Assembly: GCA_949841365.1 (NCBI GenBank)
Contig: CATKZI010000003.1
Location: 62,001-126,000 of the forward strand
DNA: 64,000 bases
Direction of reading: 5' to 3'
Source of the DNA: an uncultured Candidatus Melainabacteria bacterium
GTDB lineage: Bacteria; Cyanobacteriota; Vampirovibrionia; Gastranaerophilales; Gastranaerophilaceae
Part shown: positions 54,041-61,625 of the stretch, piece after piece
Numbering within the stretch: the stretch's first letter is position 1
Layout: every line of letters starts with the position of its first letter
The notes under the pieces: generated by a model
Databases searched by the model: none
The model's input: only the letters and a program-made list of their open reading frames with translations
What the model was told of the DNA's origin: nothing
Made by a program: the position numbers and the translations under genes

Positions 54041-55252
54041 CTATTTTAAGATTTTTGACCAGTAATTTTCCGGTATACTTTCATTGTTATTATTGTAAAC
54101 TTCAAATGCCGCTTTATGCCTTTTTATAGTTTTATTTTCACCTGTCAAATAATCATATTCAGAGACTCTGCCGGCATCTGTTAATCTCTGTCTGTTAATA
54201 TTTTCATATCGTATACTATGGTTCATTCCTGTAACCCAGTCTGTTTTCAGTTCCTGAAGAAAATCTTCTTTTTGTTTTAAAGCTTGTTGTAATTCTTTAT
54301 TATCAGGCTCTGCTGCAAGTTTAGTTCTCAAATCGCCAAGTTCCTGCAGTGTCTTTTTCATTGAAGTTTCAACTTTTTTCATTTCCTGCCATATTTCACC
54401 AATCGGATAAATATCTGTATCTGCAAGTCTGTCTACTTTGTGTGTAATTTTATTTTCAACTGATAAATAAATTTTTTCTAAGTGTTTTTGTGCACCCGGA
54501 ATATTTGCAAGAGATTTTCCATATGTTTCTTGAATTAATTCTCTAGCATTCTTTGCATCTTCATAACGATTAGAACGATTTTCGTATACATCAATTGTTT
54601 CTCTCAATGTTTGTTCATATTGTTTTTCAATTTGAGTAAGAAGCTGTTTTTTTGTGAGCGGTTTAGATGCAACTTTTGCTGTAGTAGTATTTTCTATAGG
54701 AGTTTCTGAAACAATATCAATCAACTCTCTGGTTGAATATTGCCCGTCACTGTTTATATTTTTTTTACGAACTTGCTCCCAGAAACGTTGTAAAGCAGAT
54801 GATTTTACTAATTTTCTTTCTGTATATTCATCTTCTATTCTTTCAAGGTCTTTAAAATAGTCTAATGCAGGTTTATTCTTTTTAGCTTCCAACTCTATAC
54901 TTTTATCTAAAGTTTTAAAAGTTGTTTCTAAATTTCCTGCCTTATCAATTTCAGCTAATAATTGAGGCAATTCTGGATGTGACGGTTCTTCTGACAGCAG
55001 TCTTGATGCCTGATTTACAGTGCCTCTCAATTGCATTTTTTGATTATTAAGACGTGCAAATCTGTCCAGCTTTAGTCTGTTTCTCAAAATTTCCAATAAC
55101 ACATCCTTTTCTAATTGAGTTTCAGGCATTTTAACTTTTAGCTTCGGACTCCAAATATCTTGAGTCAAAAGTATTCTCATTTGATTTCGTGCCACCTCAG
55201 GCTTTGGACCGCCTTTAAATGATGTACCATTAGATACAGGATAAATTAACAT
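54041..55252 (-). CDS. Lineage-specific coiled-coil protein with N-terminal TSFKG motif
   Basis: 403 residues, no known domain. The first 14 residues ([14 protein letters not shown]) carry a short TSFKG motif that I associate with lineage-restricted Gastranaerophilales proteins. The rest is Lys/Glu/Gln-rich and helical, with coiled-coil character ([38 protein letters not shown]). It is cytoplasmic by composition. It lies between two tRNA-Arg genes and reads opposite to them, its stop directly adjoining the end of the first. Confidence 0.78.
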   Translation of the reverse strand: MLIYPVSNGTSFKGGPKPEVARNQMRILLTQDIWSPKLKVKMPETQLEKDVLLEILRNRLKLDRFARLNNQKMQLRGTVNQASRLLSEEPSHPELPQLLAEIDKAGNLETTFKTLDKSIELEAKKNKPALDYFKDLERIEDEYTERKLVKSSALQRFWEQVRKKNINSDGQYSTRELIDIVSETPIENTTTAKVASKPLTKKQLLTQIEKQYEQTLRETIDVYENRSNRYEDAKNARELIQETYGKSLANIPGAQKHLEKIYLSVENKITHKVDRLADTDIYPIGEIWQEMKKVETSMKKTLQELGDLRTKLAAEPDNKELQQALKQKEDFLQELKTDWVTGMNHSIRYENINRQRLTDAGRVSEYDYLTGENKTIKRHKAAFEVYNNNNESIPENYWSKILK

Positions 55253-55360
55253 ATAAACTACCTTTCTATAATATTACGTGCCTAAAAAATTAAAATCCGA
55301 ACAAAATATATTTTGCCACTAAAATAAAATATATTAATATTTTGTAATATTACAGTTTTA

Positions 55361-55369
55361 TGGTACAAT
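55361..55369 (+). promoter_or_regulatory. Extended -10 promoter of tRNA-Arg (CCT)
   Basis: TGGTACAAT, with TACAAT at 55364-55369, nine bases before the tRNA 5' end; the same form as the nadD promoter. Confidence 0.6.
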
Positions 55370-55377
55370 TCAAATAT

Positions 55378-55453
55378 GGCTCTGTAGCTCAGTAGGATAG
55401 AGCGGAGGTTTCCTAAACCTTGTCTGCCGTGGGTTCGACTCCCACCGGGGCCA
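55378..55453 (+). tRNA. tRNA-Arg (CCT)
   Basis: GGCTCTG pairs with CGGGGCC (two G-U), discriminator A. D-arm GCTC/GAGC, anticodon stem GAGGT/ACCTT with loop TTCCTAA (anticodon CCT), T-arm GTGGG/CCCAC. CCA is not encoded. Confidence 0.95.
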
Positions 55454-55455
55454 TT

Positions 55456-56754
55456 TTAAAATATTGCCACAGCTAGTAATGCGAATAAAATAAGAGCTAT
55501 ATTGTAATGTAAAAATGTCGGGAAACAGGTATCTTTTATATGCTCATGCTGTCCGTCAACATTCAAACCTGCAGTAGGACCAAGAGTTGTTCCCGAAGCA
55601 GGTGATCCGGCATCTCCGAGCGCTGCAGCTGCTGCAAATACAACTATTGCTTCCATTGGATTAAATCCTAAACTGATAAATACAGGCACAAACAAAACTG
55701 CCAAAATCGGAATTGTACCAAAAGAAGTTCCGATACCGATTGTTATAAATAATCCTACAAGAAGCATCAGAGCTGATGCCAAAAGTTTTGACCCCATCAT
55801 AAAAGGAATTAACCCGTTCACAAGCGCCTCAATTGACCCTGTTGATTTCAATACTCCTGCAAATCCTGCCGCAACAAGCATTACAAATGCCACATACCCC
55901 ATTAAACCGATACCTTCATTAATAAGCGTATCCATTTTTTCAGGATTAATTGCACGAGTCCCGAAAATTATAGTTAACCCGATAAGTGCGCCCAACGGCA
56001 AAGACTTTGTCCACAGCTGAACACCAAGTGTTGCCAAAGCCGCAAATAAAGTTATATAGTGACTTCCCGTAAATCTTAAAGAACGTCGCCTTTCTTCTCT
56101 GAACGGAACATCTTCATATTCTCGCGGTTTTCTGTAAGATACAAACACAGCCCACAAAAGTCCCACGAGCAAGCCGATACCCAAAATCCAAACTGATTTC
56201 CAAACATCATCAACAGAAACTGCCATTCCGTTCGCACTCATATTATCTGCAAGAAGGCTCTGAAAAATCAACCCAAATCCTGCAGGGAATATAATATAAG
56301 GTGTTACCAAGCCAAAACAAAGAGCACAGGCAACAGCACGTCTGTCAAGTTTAAGCTTATTCATCAAACCGATTAACGGCGGGATTATTACGGGAATAAA
56401 AGCAATATGTACAGGAATTAAATTTTGTGATGCACAAGCTAAAAGTGTCAAAATCAACAACAAAATAAATTTGTTATTTTTAATCAAAAGCGAAATTCTT
56501 TTTGCCAACACATCCGCAAGCCCAGTATGTGCCATAGCCGCAGCAAAAGTTCCAAGCAAAATATAGCTTAATGCGGTTTCACTATTCTGCCCCATACCGT
56601 TTATAAAAACATCCATAATCTGACCTGCATGCATTCCTGCAACCTTGCCCGCAACTACAGCAGACACAAGCAATGCTAAAAGAACATTAACCCTGCAAAG
56701 GCATAGCACACAAAGAAGTATTACAGATATTATAATCGGATTAAACAAAAACAT
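55456..56754 (-). CDS. Na+/H+ antiporter family membrane protein (NhaC-like)
   Basis: 432 residues and about eleven helices. It looks like the Na_H_antiport family: repeated LLGTFAAAMAHTGLADVLAKRI, LACASQNLIPVHIAFIPVII and a C-terminal conserved AAALGDAGSPASGTTLGPTAG loop. Ion specificity is not certain. The ATG at 56754 overlaps the thyX stop as TAATG, so it is co-translated with thyX; the longer frame to 56778 is rejected for that reason. Confidence 0.82.
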   Translation of the reverse strand: MFLFNPIIISVILLCVLCLCRVNVLLALLVSAVVAGKVAGMHAGQIMDVFINGMGQNSETALSYILLGTFAAAMAHTGLADVLAKRISLLIKNNKFILLLILTLLACASQNLIPVHIAFIPVIIPPLIGLMNKLKLDRRAVACALCFGLVTPYIIFPAGFGLIFQSLLADNMSANGMAVSVDDVWKSVWILGIGLLVGLLWAVFVSYRKPREYEDVPFREERRRSLRFTGSHYITLFAALATLGVQLWTKSLPLGALIGLTIIFGTRAINPEKMDTLINEGIGLMGYVAFVMLVAAGFAGVLKSTGSIEALVNGLIPFMMGSKLLASALMLLVGLFITIGIGTSFGTIPILAVLFVPVFISLGFNPMEAIVVFAAAAALGDAGSPASGTTLGPTAGLNVDGQHEHIKDTCFPTFLHYNIALILFALLAVAIF

Positions 56755-57446
56755 TATCTGGTCTGCATCCTGCCACAACTTTTGTCTTCGTCACAGAACC
56801 CTAAGCGTTCACACTTCGGAACAAGATATGGTTTTAACCAAGGTTCTTCTTTGATAAGTTCATCGCACATCATCTTAACCATAGTTCTTATTTCATATTG
56901 AGCACGCGTACAAAGTCTTAAATTTGCAACGTGAATAAGTTCTCTCAAATTCATGCTTACAACAAGCGAACTTGCTGCAGCATTCGGAAGCACAAATCTG
57001 GCATCTTCCGCAGGAATTCCCGCATCAACAAATTCTTGGTATTGCGCCGAAATCTGAGCCATAAAATTTTCAAATTTTTCTTTTAATTCAGGATTTTTCT
57101 CAATTGTCGGAGGAATAATATAATCAAACTGTCCTTTTTCTTTAACATATCTTTGAGATTTTTGGGAAAAAGACATGTGTCTGTGTCTTACAAGCTGGTG
57201 AGTACAAGCTCTTGATACATTTGAGATTGCAAAGCTTACCTGAATATGTTCAATTGTTGAATAGTGGCCTGATGAAATTACACGCTCAATAAGTTTAAGC
57301 ATTTTTTCTTCATCATCAGTGCTGTTATAAATATTTATCGGGTAATCCGCACTATAACAGGTTCTGCATGCTGTATAAACAGTTTTTAACATATTCTCAG
57401 GTTTTGAAATCAAATTAACTACAGGTTTATTATTCCCTTCCATCAT
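56754..57446 (-). CDS. thyX: Flavin-dependent thymidylate synthase ThyX
   Basis: Makes dTMP from dUMP with methylene-tetrahydrofolate and FAD/NADPH. The ThyX signature RHRxxSxxxxSxRY is RHRHMSFSQKSQRY (FAD and dUMP contacts), with ISSGHYSTIEHIQVSFAI preceding it and LRLCTRAQYEIRTMV at the C-terminal side. 230 residues is normal. AAGGAGGAT is a near-perfect ribosome-binding site before two tandem ATGs. Confidence 0.96.
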   Translation of the reverse strand: MMEGNNKPVVNLISKPENMLKTVYTACRTCYSADYPINIYNSTDDEEKMLKLIERVISSGHYSTIEHIQVSFAISNVSRACTHQLVRHRHMSFSQKSQRYVKEKGQFDYIIPPTIEKNPELKEKFENFMAQISAQYQEFVDAGIPAEDARFVLPNAAASSLVVSMNLRELIHVANLRLCTRAQYEIRTMVKMMCDELIKEEPWLKPYLVPKCERLGFCDEDKSCGRMQTR

Positions 57447-57463
57447 ATCCTCCTTAATATAAA

Positions 57464-57500
57464 AAATAATACCACATCTGAAATGAATGTGGCATTATTT
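57464..57500 (-). terminator. Rho-independent terminator of rpmE
   Basis: On the minus strand AAATAATGCCACAT pairs with ATGTGGTATTATTT, with one C/A mismatch, followed by a T-rich tail (57461-57466 in plus numbering). It separates rpmE from thyX. Confidence 0.75.
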
Positions 57501-57553
57501 AATAAATTCGTTACAAAACTTGTCTTGCTCGTTCGCGTTTAACGGGTCTACGG

Positions 57554-57588
57554 TTATCTGCTACATAATTTCATTATTACGCAGATAA
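57554..57588. repeat. Imperfect inverted repeat (hairpin) in the rpmE-thyX gap
   Basis: TTATCTGC (57554-57561) pairs with GCAGATAA (57581-57588), with an inner AATAA/TTATT stem. It lies in the 3' part of the rpmE transcript and lacks a T-tract, so it is probably an RNA-stability or repeat element. It is more GC-rich than the surroundings. Confidence 0.4.
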
Positions 57589-57603
57589 GCCTGCGCCCTC
57601 AGC

Positions 57604-57810
57604 TCACTTCGCGCTCTTACCGTAACGTTTGTTAAATCTTTCAACACGTCCTTCAGAGTCAAGAATTTTTTGTTGACCTGTATAGAACGGGTGGCAGTTG
57701 TTGCAAATTTCAACTGTAATATTATCTAAAATTGAACCTGTTTCAATTTCGTTACCGCAAACGCATTTTACGGTCATTTTCTTATAATCTGGGTGAATTC
57801 CGTTTTTCAT
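57604..57810 (-). CDS. rpmE: Ribosomal protein bL31
   Basis: 68 residues. [20 protein letters not shown] is the bL31 start. Four Cys (CVCG and CNNC) identify the zinc-binding C+ form. [11 protein letters not shown] is the C-terminal conserved tail. A GAAAGAAGG ribosome-binding site precedes the ATG. Zinc-binding L31 genes are often controlled by zinc in other bacteria; a palindrome around the promoter (57864-57898) is noted separately. Confidence 0.97.
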   Translation of the reverse strand: MKNGIHPDYKKMTVKCVCGNEIETGSILDNITVEICNNCHPFYTGQQKILDSEGRVERFNKRYGKSAK

Positions 57811-57863
57811 TTTTACCTTCTTTCTTTCAAGATTCCAAACTTGATTTAATTTCGACTAATTAT

Positions 57864-57898
57864 ATGATACTACGGAAATAAAAAAGTGCAAGTATCAT
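57864..57898. promoter_or_regulatory. Inverted repeat ATGATACT-N19-AGTATCAT at the rpmE promoter
   Basis: Perfect 8-bp arms at 57864-57871 and 57891-57898. They flank the -35/spacer region just upstream of the minus-strand TATAAT (near 57858-57865) that should drive rpmE, so this is a plausible operator. Confidence 0.4.
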
Positions 57899-57972
57899 GC
57901 ATTCGTTTGATGTTAAAAATTTTTAAGTTTGACATAATATAAAAGTTATCCGTTATAAAAGGTGATTATTAT

Positions 57973-58140
57973 ATGAATCTGCACGAACAATGTTTACTAA
58001 GATATTTACAAAACCCCGATGAACTGGCTTATTCCACACAAATTTTGAAATTAAATAATTTTATATTAGAAAAGCATTTTATATTAAATAATTTTGTTGC
58101 AAAACTCTCTGCCTTAAGCTATACTGATAGTGAAGTATAG
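57973..58140 (+). CDS. Small hypothetical protein, 55 residues
   Basis: Translates as MNLHEQCLLRYLQNPDELA..., ending in ...AKLSALSYTDSEV. An AAAGGTGAT ribosome-binding site precedes the ATG, and TTGACA (57929-57934) with TATAAA (57954-57959) supplies a plausible promoter with a long spacer. It is mainly helical and hydrophobic (FILEKHFILNNFVAKL), with a single Cys. It sits 12 bases before the CHASE2-GGDEF gene and may be co-transcribed with it. No family recognised. Confidence 0.55.
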   Translation: MNLHEQCLLRYLQNPDELAYSTQILKLNNFILEKHFILNNFVAKLSALSYTDSEV

Positions 58141-58152
58141 TTGGGATAGGTT

Positions 58153-59916
58153 ATGTTTAAGAAAATTTCATACGCAATCGGTATAATATTTTTTGCTATT
58201 TTTGCATTTTTAATTTTAAAAAATGCTAATTTAAGTTCTTTTATTGACTCTGTTGAAAACAGAACATTTGACCTTCGTCAAACCATAATGATTAATGAAG
58301 GTGCTAAAAAAGCAAGCAAGGACATTGTCATTGTTGCAATTGACGATGCAACTTATGAATATATTCTGGATACATACGGAGAATGGCCTTTACCCAGAGA
58401 TATTTATGCAGATATGATTAACTATCTGGAAAAACAAAGTCCGCGTGCGATTGCATTTGACTTAATGTTTGTTAAATCCATAAAAAGTAAAAACCTCGCT
58501 GACGAAATGTTAATTAATGCATTCAAAAAATATGACAATATTTATACTTCAATGAATTTCGATAACCAATCGGAAGATTTGAGAACCCCGCCTGAATTTT
58601 CCGATAAATTAAAACTCAATATTGAAAATAACTCACGAATTGATTTTTCTCAACTAACATTTACAAACTGCAGAACTATTTTACAAGGGATTTTGAATGC
58701 AACTTCCAATATCGGTATAATAAATGTTTCACGTTCAGATGACGGTGTTTTAAGAAAAATGCCGTTGGTTGTTAAATATAAAGACGACTTTTATCCTCAA
58801 TTAGCGCTAAAAGTCGGGTTAAATATTCTCGGTGAACCACATAACACCTACGAAATCGATAAAAACTCAGACTTTATAATAGGTGACAGAAAAATATATT
58901 TAGATAAAGACGGCAGTGCAATTCTCAACTGGTACGGCCCTGCTGGAACTTATACATATATTCCGATGTATAAACTTATAAAAGCCACTAAAGGCGGTAA
59001 ACTTGATTATAATTTTTCTAACAAAATTATTTACTTTGGCACAACTGCATCAAGCTTGTTTGACATAAAAACAGTACCGACAGGGAAAATATATCCCGGA
59101 GTTGAAGTTCAGGCAACTTATGTAAACAACATTATTGATAATAATTTTATCCGCAAAGTAGACAAGGGTTATACAATTGCACTGAGCGTCCTGCTTGCGC
59201 TTTTGATTGCATCAGTTGTAACCCGCATAAAGTCAGCATTCTCAGCTTCAGTGATATCATTGTCAACTTATTTTATTTATCTGTTGATTTCATACTATGC
59301 AATGAGATTTGAAAATTTGTGGTTGGAAGTGATTTATCCGCTTATATTCTCAATATTAGCGTTCACTTGTGCTTATATTATTAAATATCTTGTTAAATCA
59401 CGAGATTTTGAACAGCAGTACAAACTTGCAACAACTGACGGGCTAACAGAATTGTTTAACCACAGATATTTTCAGGAACAACTCAGACGTCAGCTTGAAC
59501 ATTGCAAACGTTACAATACAAGCTTTTCACTTATTATTATTGATATCGACTTTTTCAAAAAATTCAATGATAACTTCGGTCACCAATCAGGTGACGCAGT
59601 ACTAAGACAAGTTGCGCAAACCTTAAAAAGAAATGTTCGCGCAACAGATATAGTATGCAGATACGGCGGTGAAGAAATGAGCATAATCTTGCCAAATACA
59701 AGCGAAGAAGAAGCTTTTTCTACTGCACAAAAAATATGTGACCGTGTTGCTCAGCACAAATTTAAGCTTGCAAACGGCAAAGATACAAACGTTACAATCA
59801 GCTTAGGTGTTTCAACTTTCCCTAAAGACGGCGATACAGCCGAAACTATGATAGCTTCGGCTGATAAAAGACTTTATGATGCCAAAAATAACGGCAGAAA
59901 CCAAGTCGGCAAATAA
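58153..59916 (+). CDS. CHASE2-GGDEF diguanylate cyclase
   Basis: 587 residues. A first membrane helix (about 5-25) is followed by an extracytoplasmic CHASE2 sensor (ENRTFDLRQ, IVIVAIDDATYEYI, WPLPRDIYADMINYL, IAFDLMF; later YFGTTASSLFDIKTVP and YPGVEVQATYVNNII), three helices (about 338-420) and a GGDEF domain. The active loop is GGEEM (residues 505-509), with an RxxD inhibitory site RATD five residues before it and metal ligand IDIDFFKKFND. It makes cyclic di-GMP in response to an external signal; the Met in place of Phe in GGEEF is conservative. Strong identification; no EAL partner is nearby. Confidence 0.93.
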   Translation: MFKKISYAIGIIFFAIFAFLILKNANLSSFIDSVENRTFDLRQTIMINEGAKKASKDIVIVAIDDATYEYILDTYGEWPLPRDIYADMINYLEKQSPRAIAFDLMFVKSIKSKNLADEMLINAFKKYDNIYTSMNFDNQSEDLRTPPEFSDKLKLNIENNSRIDFSQLTFTNCRTILQGILNATSNIGIINVSRSDDGVLRKMPLVVKYKDDFYPQLALKVGLNILGEPHNTYEIDKNSDFIIGDRKIYLDKDGSAILNWYGPAGTYTYIPMYKLIKATKGGKLDYNFSNKIIYFGTTASSLFDIKTVPTGKIYPGVEVQATYVNNIIDNNFIRKVDKGYTIALSVLLALLIASVVTRIKSAFSASVISLSTYFIYLLISYYAMRFENLWLEVIYPLIFSILAFTCAYIIKYLVKSRDFEQQYKLATTDGLTELFNHRYFQEQLRRQLEHCKRYNTSFSLIIIDIDFFKKFNDNFGHQSGDAVLRQVAQTLKRNVRATDIVCRYGGEEMSIILPNTSEEEAFSTAQKICDRVAQHKFKLANGKDTNVTISLGVSTFPKDGDTAETMIASADKRLYDAKNNGRNQVGK

Positions 59917-60588
59917 TTATATTATCGGTACATCAACAGGGTCAACAAGAATAACGTTTAATATGTCGCCTTTTTTAAGGTTTACGTTTTTACCTTTTCT
60001 AATCATATCGGCAAAAAAATCGTAAGCATAATATGCACCGCCTCCGATTGCACCTCCGATTGCGCCGACTCCTGTCATAATCTGATCGGCAACAGGAACA
60101 TCGTCAAATACATCACCGCCCCATTCTGTTGCAGATGATGTGATATCTTTTGTTTTTTCCCAGTTTTCACCAAGAGCCTCTTTGTAACCTTTAGAGCCTG
60201 CAATTCCGCCATCATAAGTTAAATCGGTTCTGCCTACAACAGACATAGATAAAGGTAATTGTCTGCCGTTTGGGGTTACTACATGGTCAAAATCAAGGTA
60301 AAGAACCGCACCTTTTGAAAATCTTTTTGCAGGTTCGATTTTTCTTATTGTTCCGCGAACAAGAGAACCCATCGGCAAAATTACATCAGCATCAGCGGTC
60401 TGGTCATTTATCATAATTGCAGTAAATTCAGAACCCTCTGAGTTATATGATGATACGGGATTTGTCAATTGAAGTTGAAATGCAGTTCCCGCAGGAATTC
60501 TTTTAGTCTTTGCATTTCCGCTCAACGGCCCTGCCATAACTGATTGCGCAAACAAAAATAATGATAAAATTATAGTTAAGTATCTCAT
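59917..60588 (-). CDS. Secreted hypothetical protein
   Basis: 223 residues from the ATG at 60588, chosen for the GGAGGAG ribosome-binding site just before it. Signal peptide MRYLTIILSLFLFAQSVMAG, then a beta-rich domain (IPAGTAFQLQLTNPVSSYNS, MGSLVRGTIRKIEPAKRFSKGAVLYLDF). An internal AIGGAIGGGAYYAYDFF segment and a C-terminal KKGDILNVILVDPVDVP complete it. The general shape recalls periplasmic TrbI/VirB10-like or TraF-type beta domains, but I would not assign it. It converges on the cyclase gene, whose stop lies next to its own. Confidence 0.7.
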   Translation of the reverse strand: MRYLTIILSLFLFAQSVMAGPLSGNAKTKRIPAGTAFQLQLTNPVSSYNSEGSEFTAIMINDQTADADVILPMGSLVRGTIRKIEPAKRFSKGAVLYLDFDHVVTPNGRQLPLSMSVVGRTDLTYDGGIAGSKGYKEALGENWEKTKDITSSATEWGGDVFDDVPVADQIMTGVGAIGGAIGGGAYYAYDFFADMIRKGKNVNLKKGDILNVILVDPVDVPII

Positions 60589-60630
60589 TTTTCTCTCCTC
60601 CACAGACATTCTATAAAACTTTTAACATTT

Positions 60631-60659
60631 TTGCAATATATTTACAAAACTTGTATACT
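60631..60659 (+). promoter_or_regulatory. Sigma-70-type promoter for the TPR gene, predicted leaderless
   Basis: TTGCAA (60631-60636), 17-bp spacer, TATACT (60654-60659), six bases, then ATG at 60666. No Shine-Dalgarno. Confidence 0.75.
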
Positions 60660-60665
60660 ATACTT

Positions 60666-61592
60666 ATGTCTAAGATTGATAAAATTCAGGAATTACAGGA
60701 AATATTAAAACAGGATCAGACTGATTTCCAGACCCGCAGACAGCTTGCTGTTCTGCTTTTGGACTGCAACTTTCCCGATGAAGCATTACAGCATTTTTTG
60801 TATCTTTCAAAAATCTTTACAGACGACAGCGGAATTTTTTACAATCTTGGAATAACTTACGAAAAACTCAAAAATCTTAACAAAGCTATCGAAAATTATA
60901 ACAAAGCAATTGAACTTGCTCCTGATGAAGTTGATGCATATTATAATCTCGGACTTGTTTACACAGATAAAAAAATGTACGAAACCGCAATCGAATGTTT
61001 TGAAAGGGTTTTAAACAAAGATAATAACGACTCCAACGCATACTTTTCAATAGGTTTGTGCTACTTTAAACAGGGTAAATTTGACGGTGCAAAATATTAT
61101 TTTGAACGCACTGTTGAACTTAATGACGAGGATATTTACGCACATTTTTATATTGGAAATATTCTGAAAGAACAAGGCGATAATGAAGGCGCAAGAGACA
61201 AGTTTCATAAAGTCCTTGAGCTTTCACCCGATTACAGCTGGGCATATTTCAATCTTGCATCAATTGATTACGAGGAAGATGATATTGAAAATGCAATAGA
61301 AAACCTTGAAAAAACACTTGAATTTAACCCGAAAGACATTGATGCATATAAAATTTATGCAAAAATTCTGACCAAAGGCGGACAAACAGAATTTGCACAA
61401 ATGGTGCTTGAACGTGCATTAGAAAACTGCGGTAATAACGGGGATTTATACTATATGCTCGCACAAACTTACAAACTCGTAAAATCACGCGACAAATACG
61501 TATCTGCAATGAATAACGCATTAAAATTCAATAGCACACTGAGTGTTTCACCGAAACTGGTAAAAAAAGAACTTGATAACTTTCTCTCTTAA
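60666..61592 (+). CDS. TPR protein
   Basis: 308 residues, no signal peptide, about eight TPRs. Cores: IFYNLGITYEKLKNLNKAIE, VDAYYNLGLVYTDKKMYETA, SNAYFSIGLCYFKQGKFDGA, IYAHFYIGNILKEQGDNEGA and SWAYFNLASIDYEEDDIENA. Probably cytoplasmic. The ATG at 60666 is chosen over the in-frame codon at 60651, which lies inside the -10 hexamer. It is followed by proS after 33 bases. Confidence 0.9.
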   Translation: MSKIDKIQELQEILKQDQTDFQTRRQLAVLLLDCNFPDEALQHFLYLSKIFTDDSGIFYNLGITYEKLKNLNKAIENYNKAIELAPDEVDAYYNLGLVYTDKKMYETAIECFERVLNKDNNDSNAYFSIGLCYFKQGKFDGAKYYFERTVELNDEDIYAHFYIGNILKEQGDNEGARDKFHKVLELSPDYSWAYFNLASIDYEEDDIENAIENLEKTLEFNPKDIDAYKIYAKILTKGGQTEFAQMVLERALENCGNNGDLYYMLAQTYKLVKSRDKYVSAMNNALKFNSTLSVSPKLVKKELDNFLS

Positions 61593-61625
61593 TGCTAATA
61601 TAGTTGCAAAAAGAGGAATAGAATT

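Noticed and set aside
57501-57603. Mobile repeat or CRISPR unit in the rpmE-thyX gap
   Set aside because: Only a single hairpin is seen, with no second copy in the window and no spacer periodicity.
61593-61625. T-box leader for proS
   Set aside because: Only 33 bases separate proS from the gene before it, too little for a T-box; argS likewise has a short leader.
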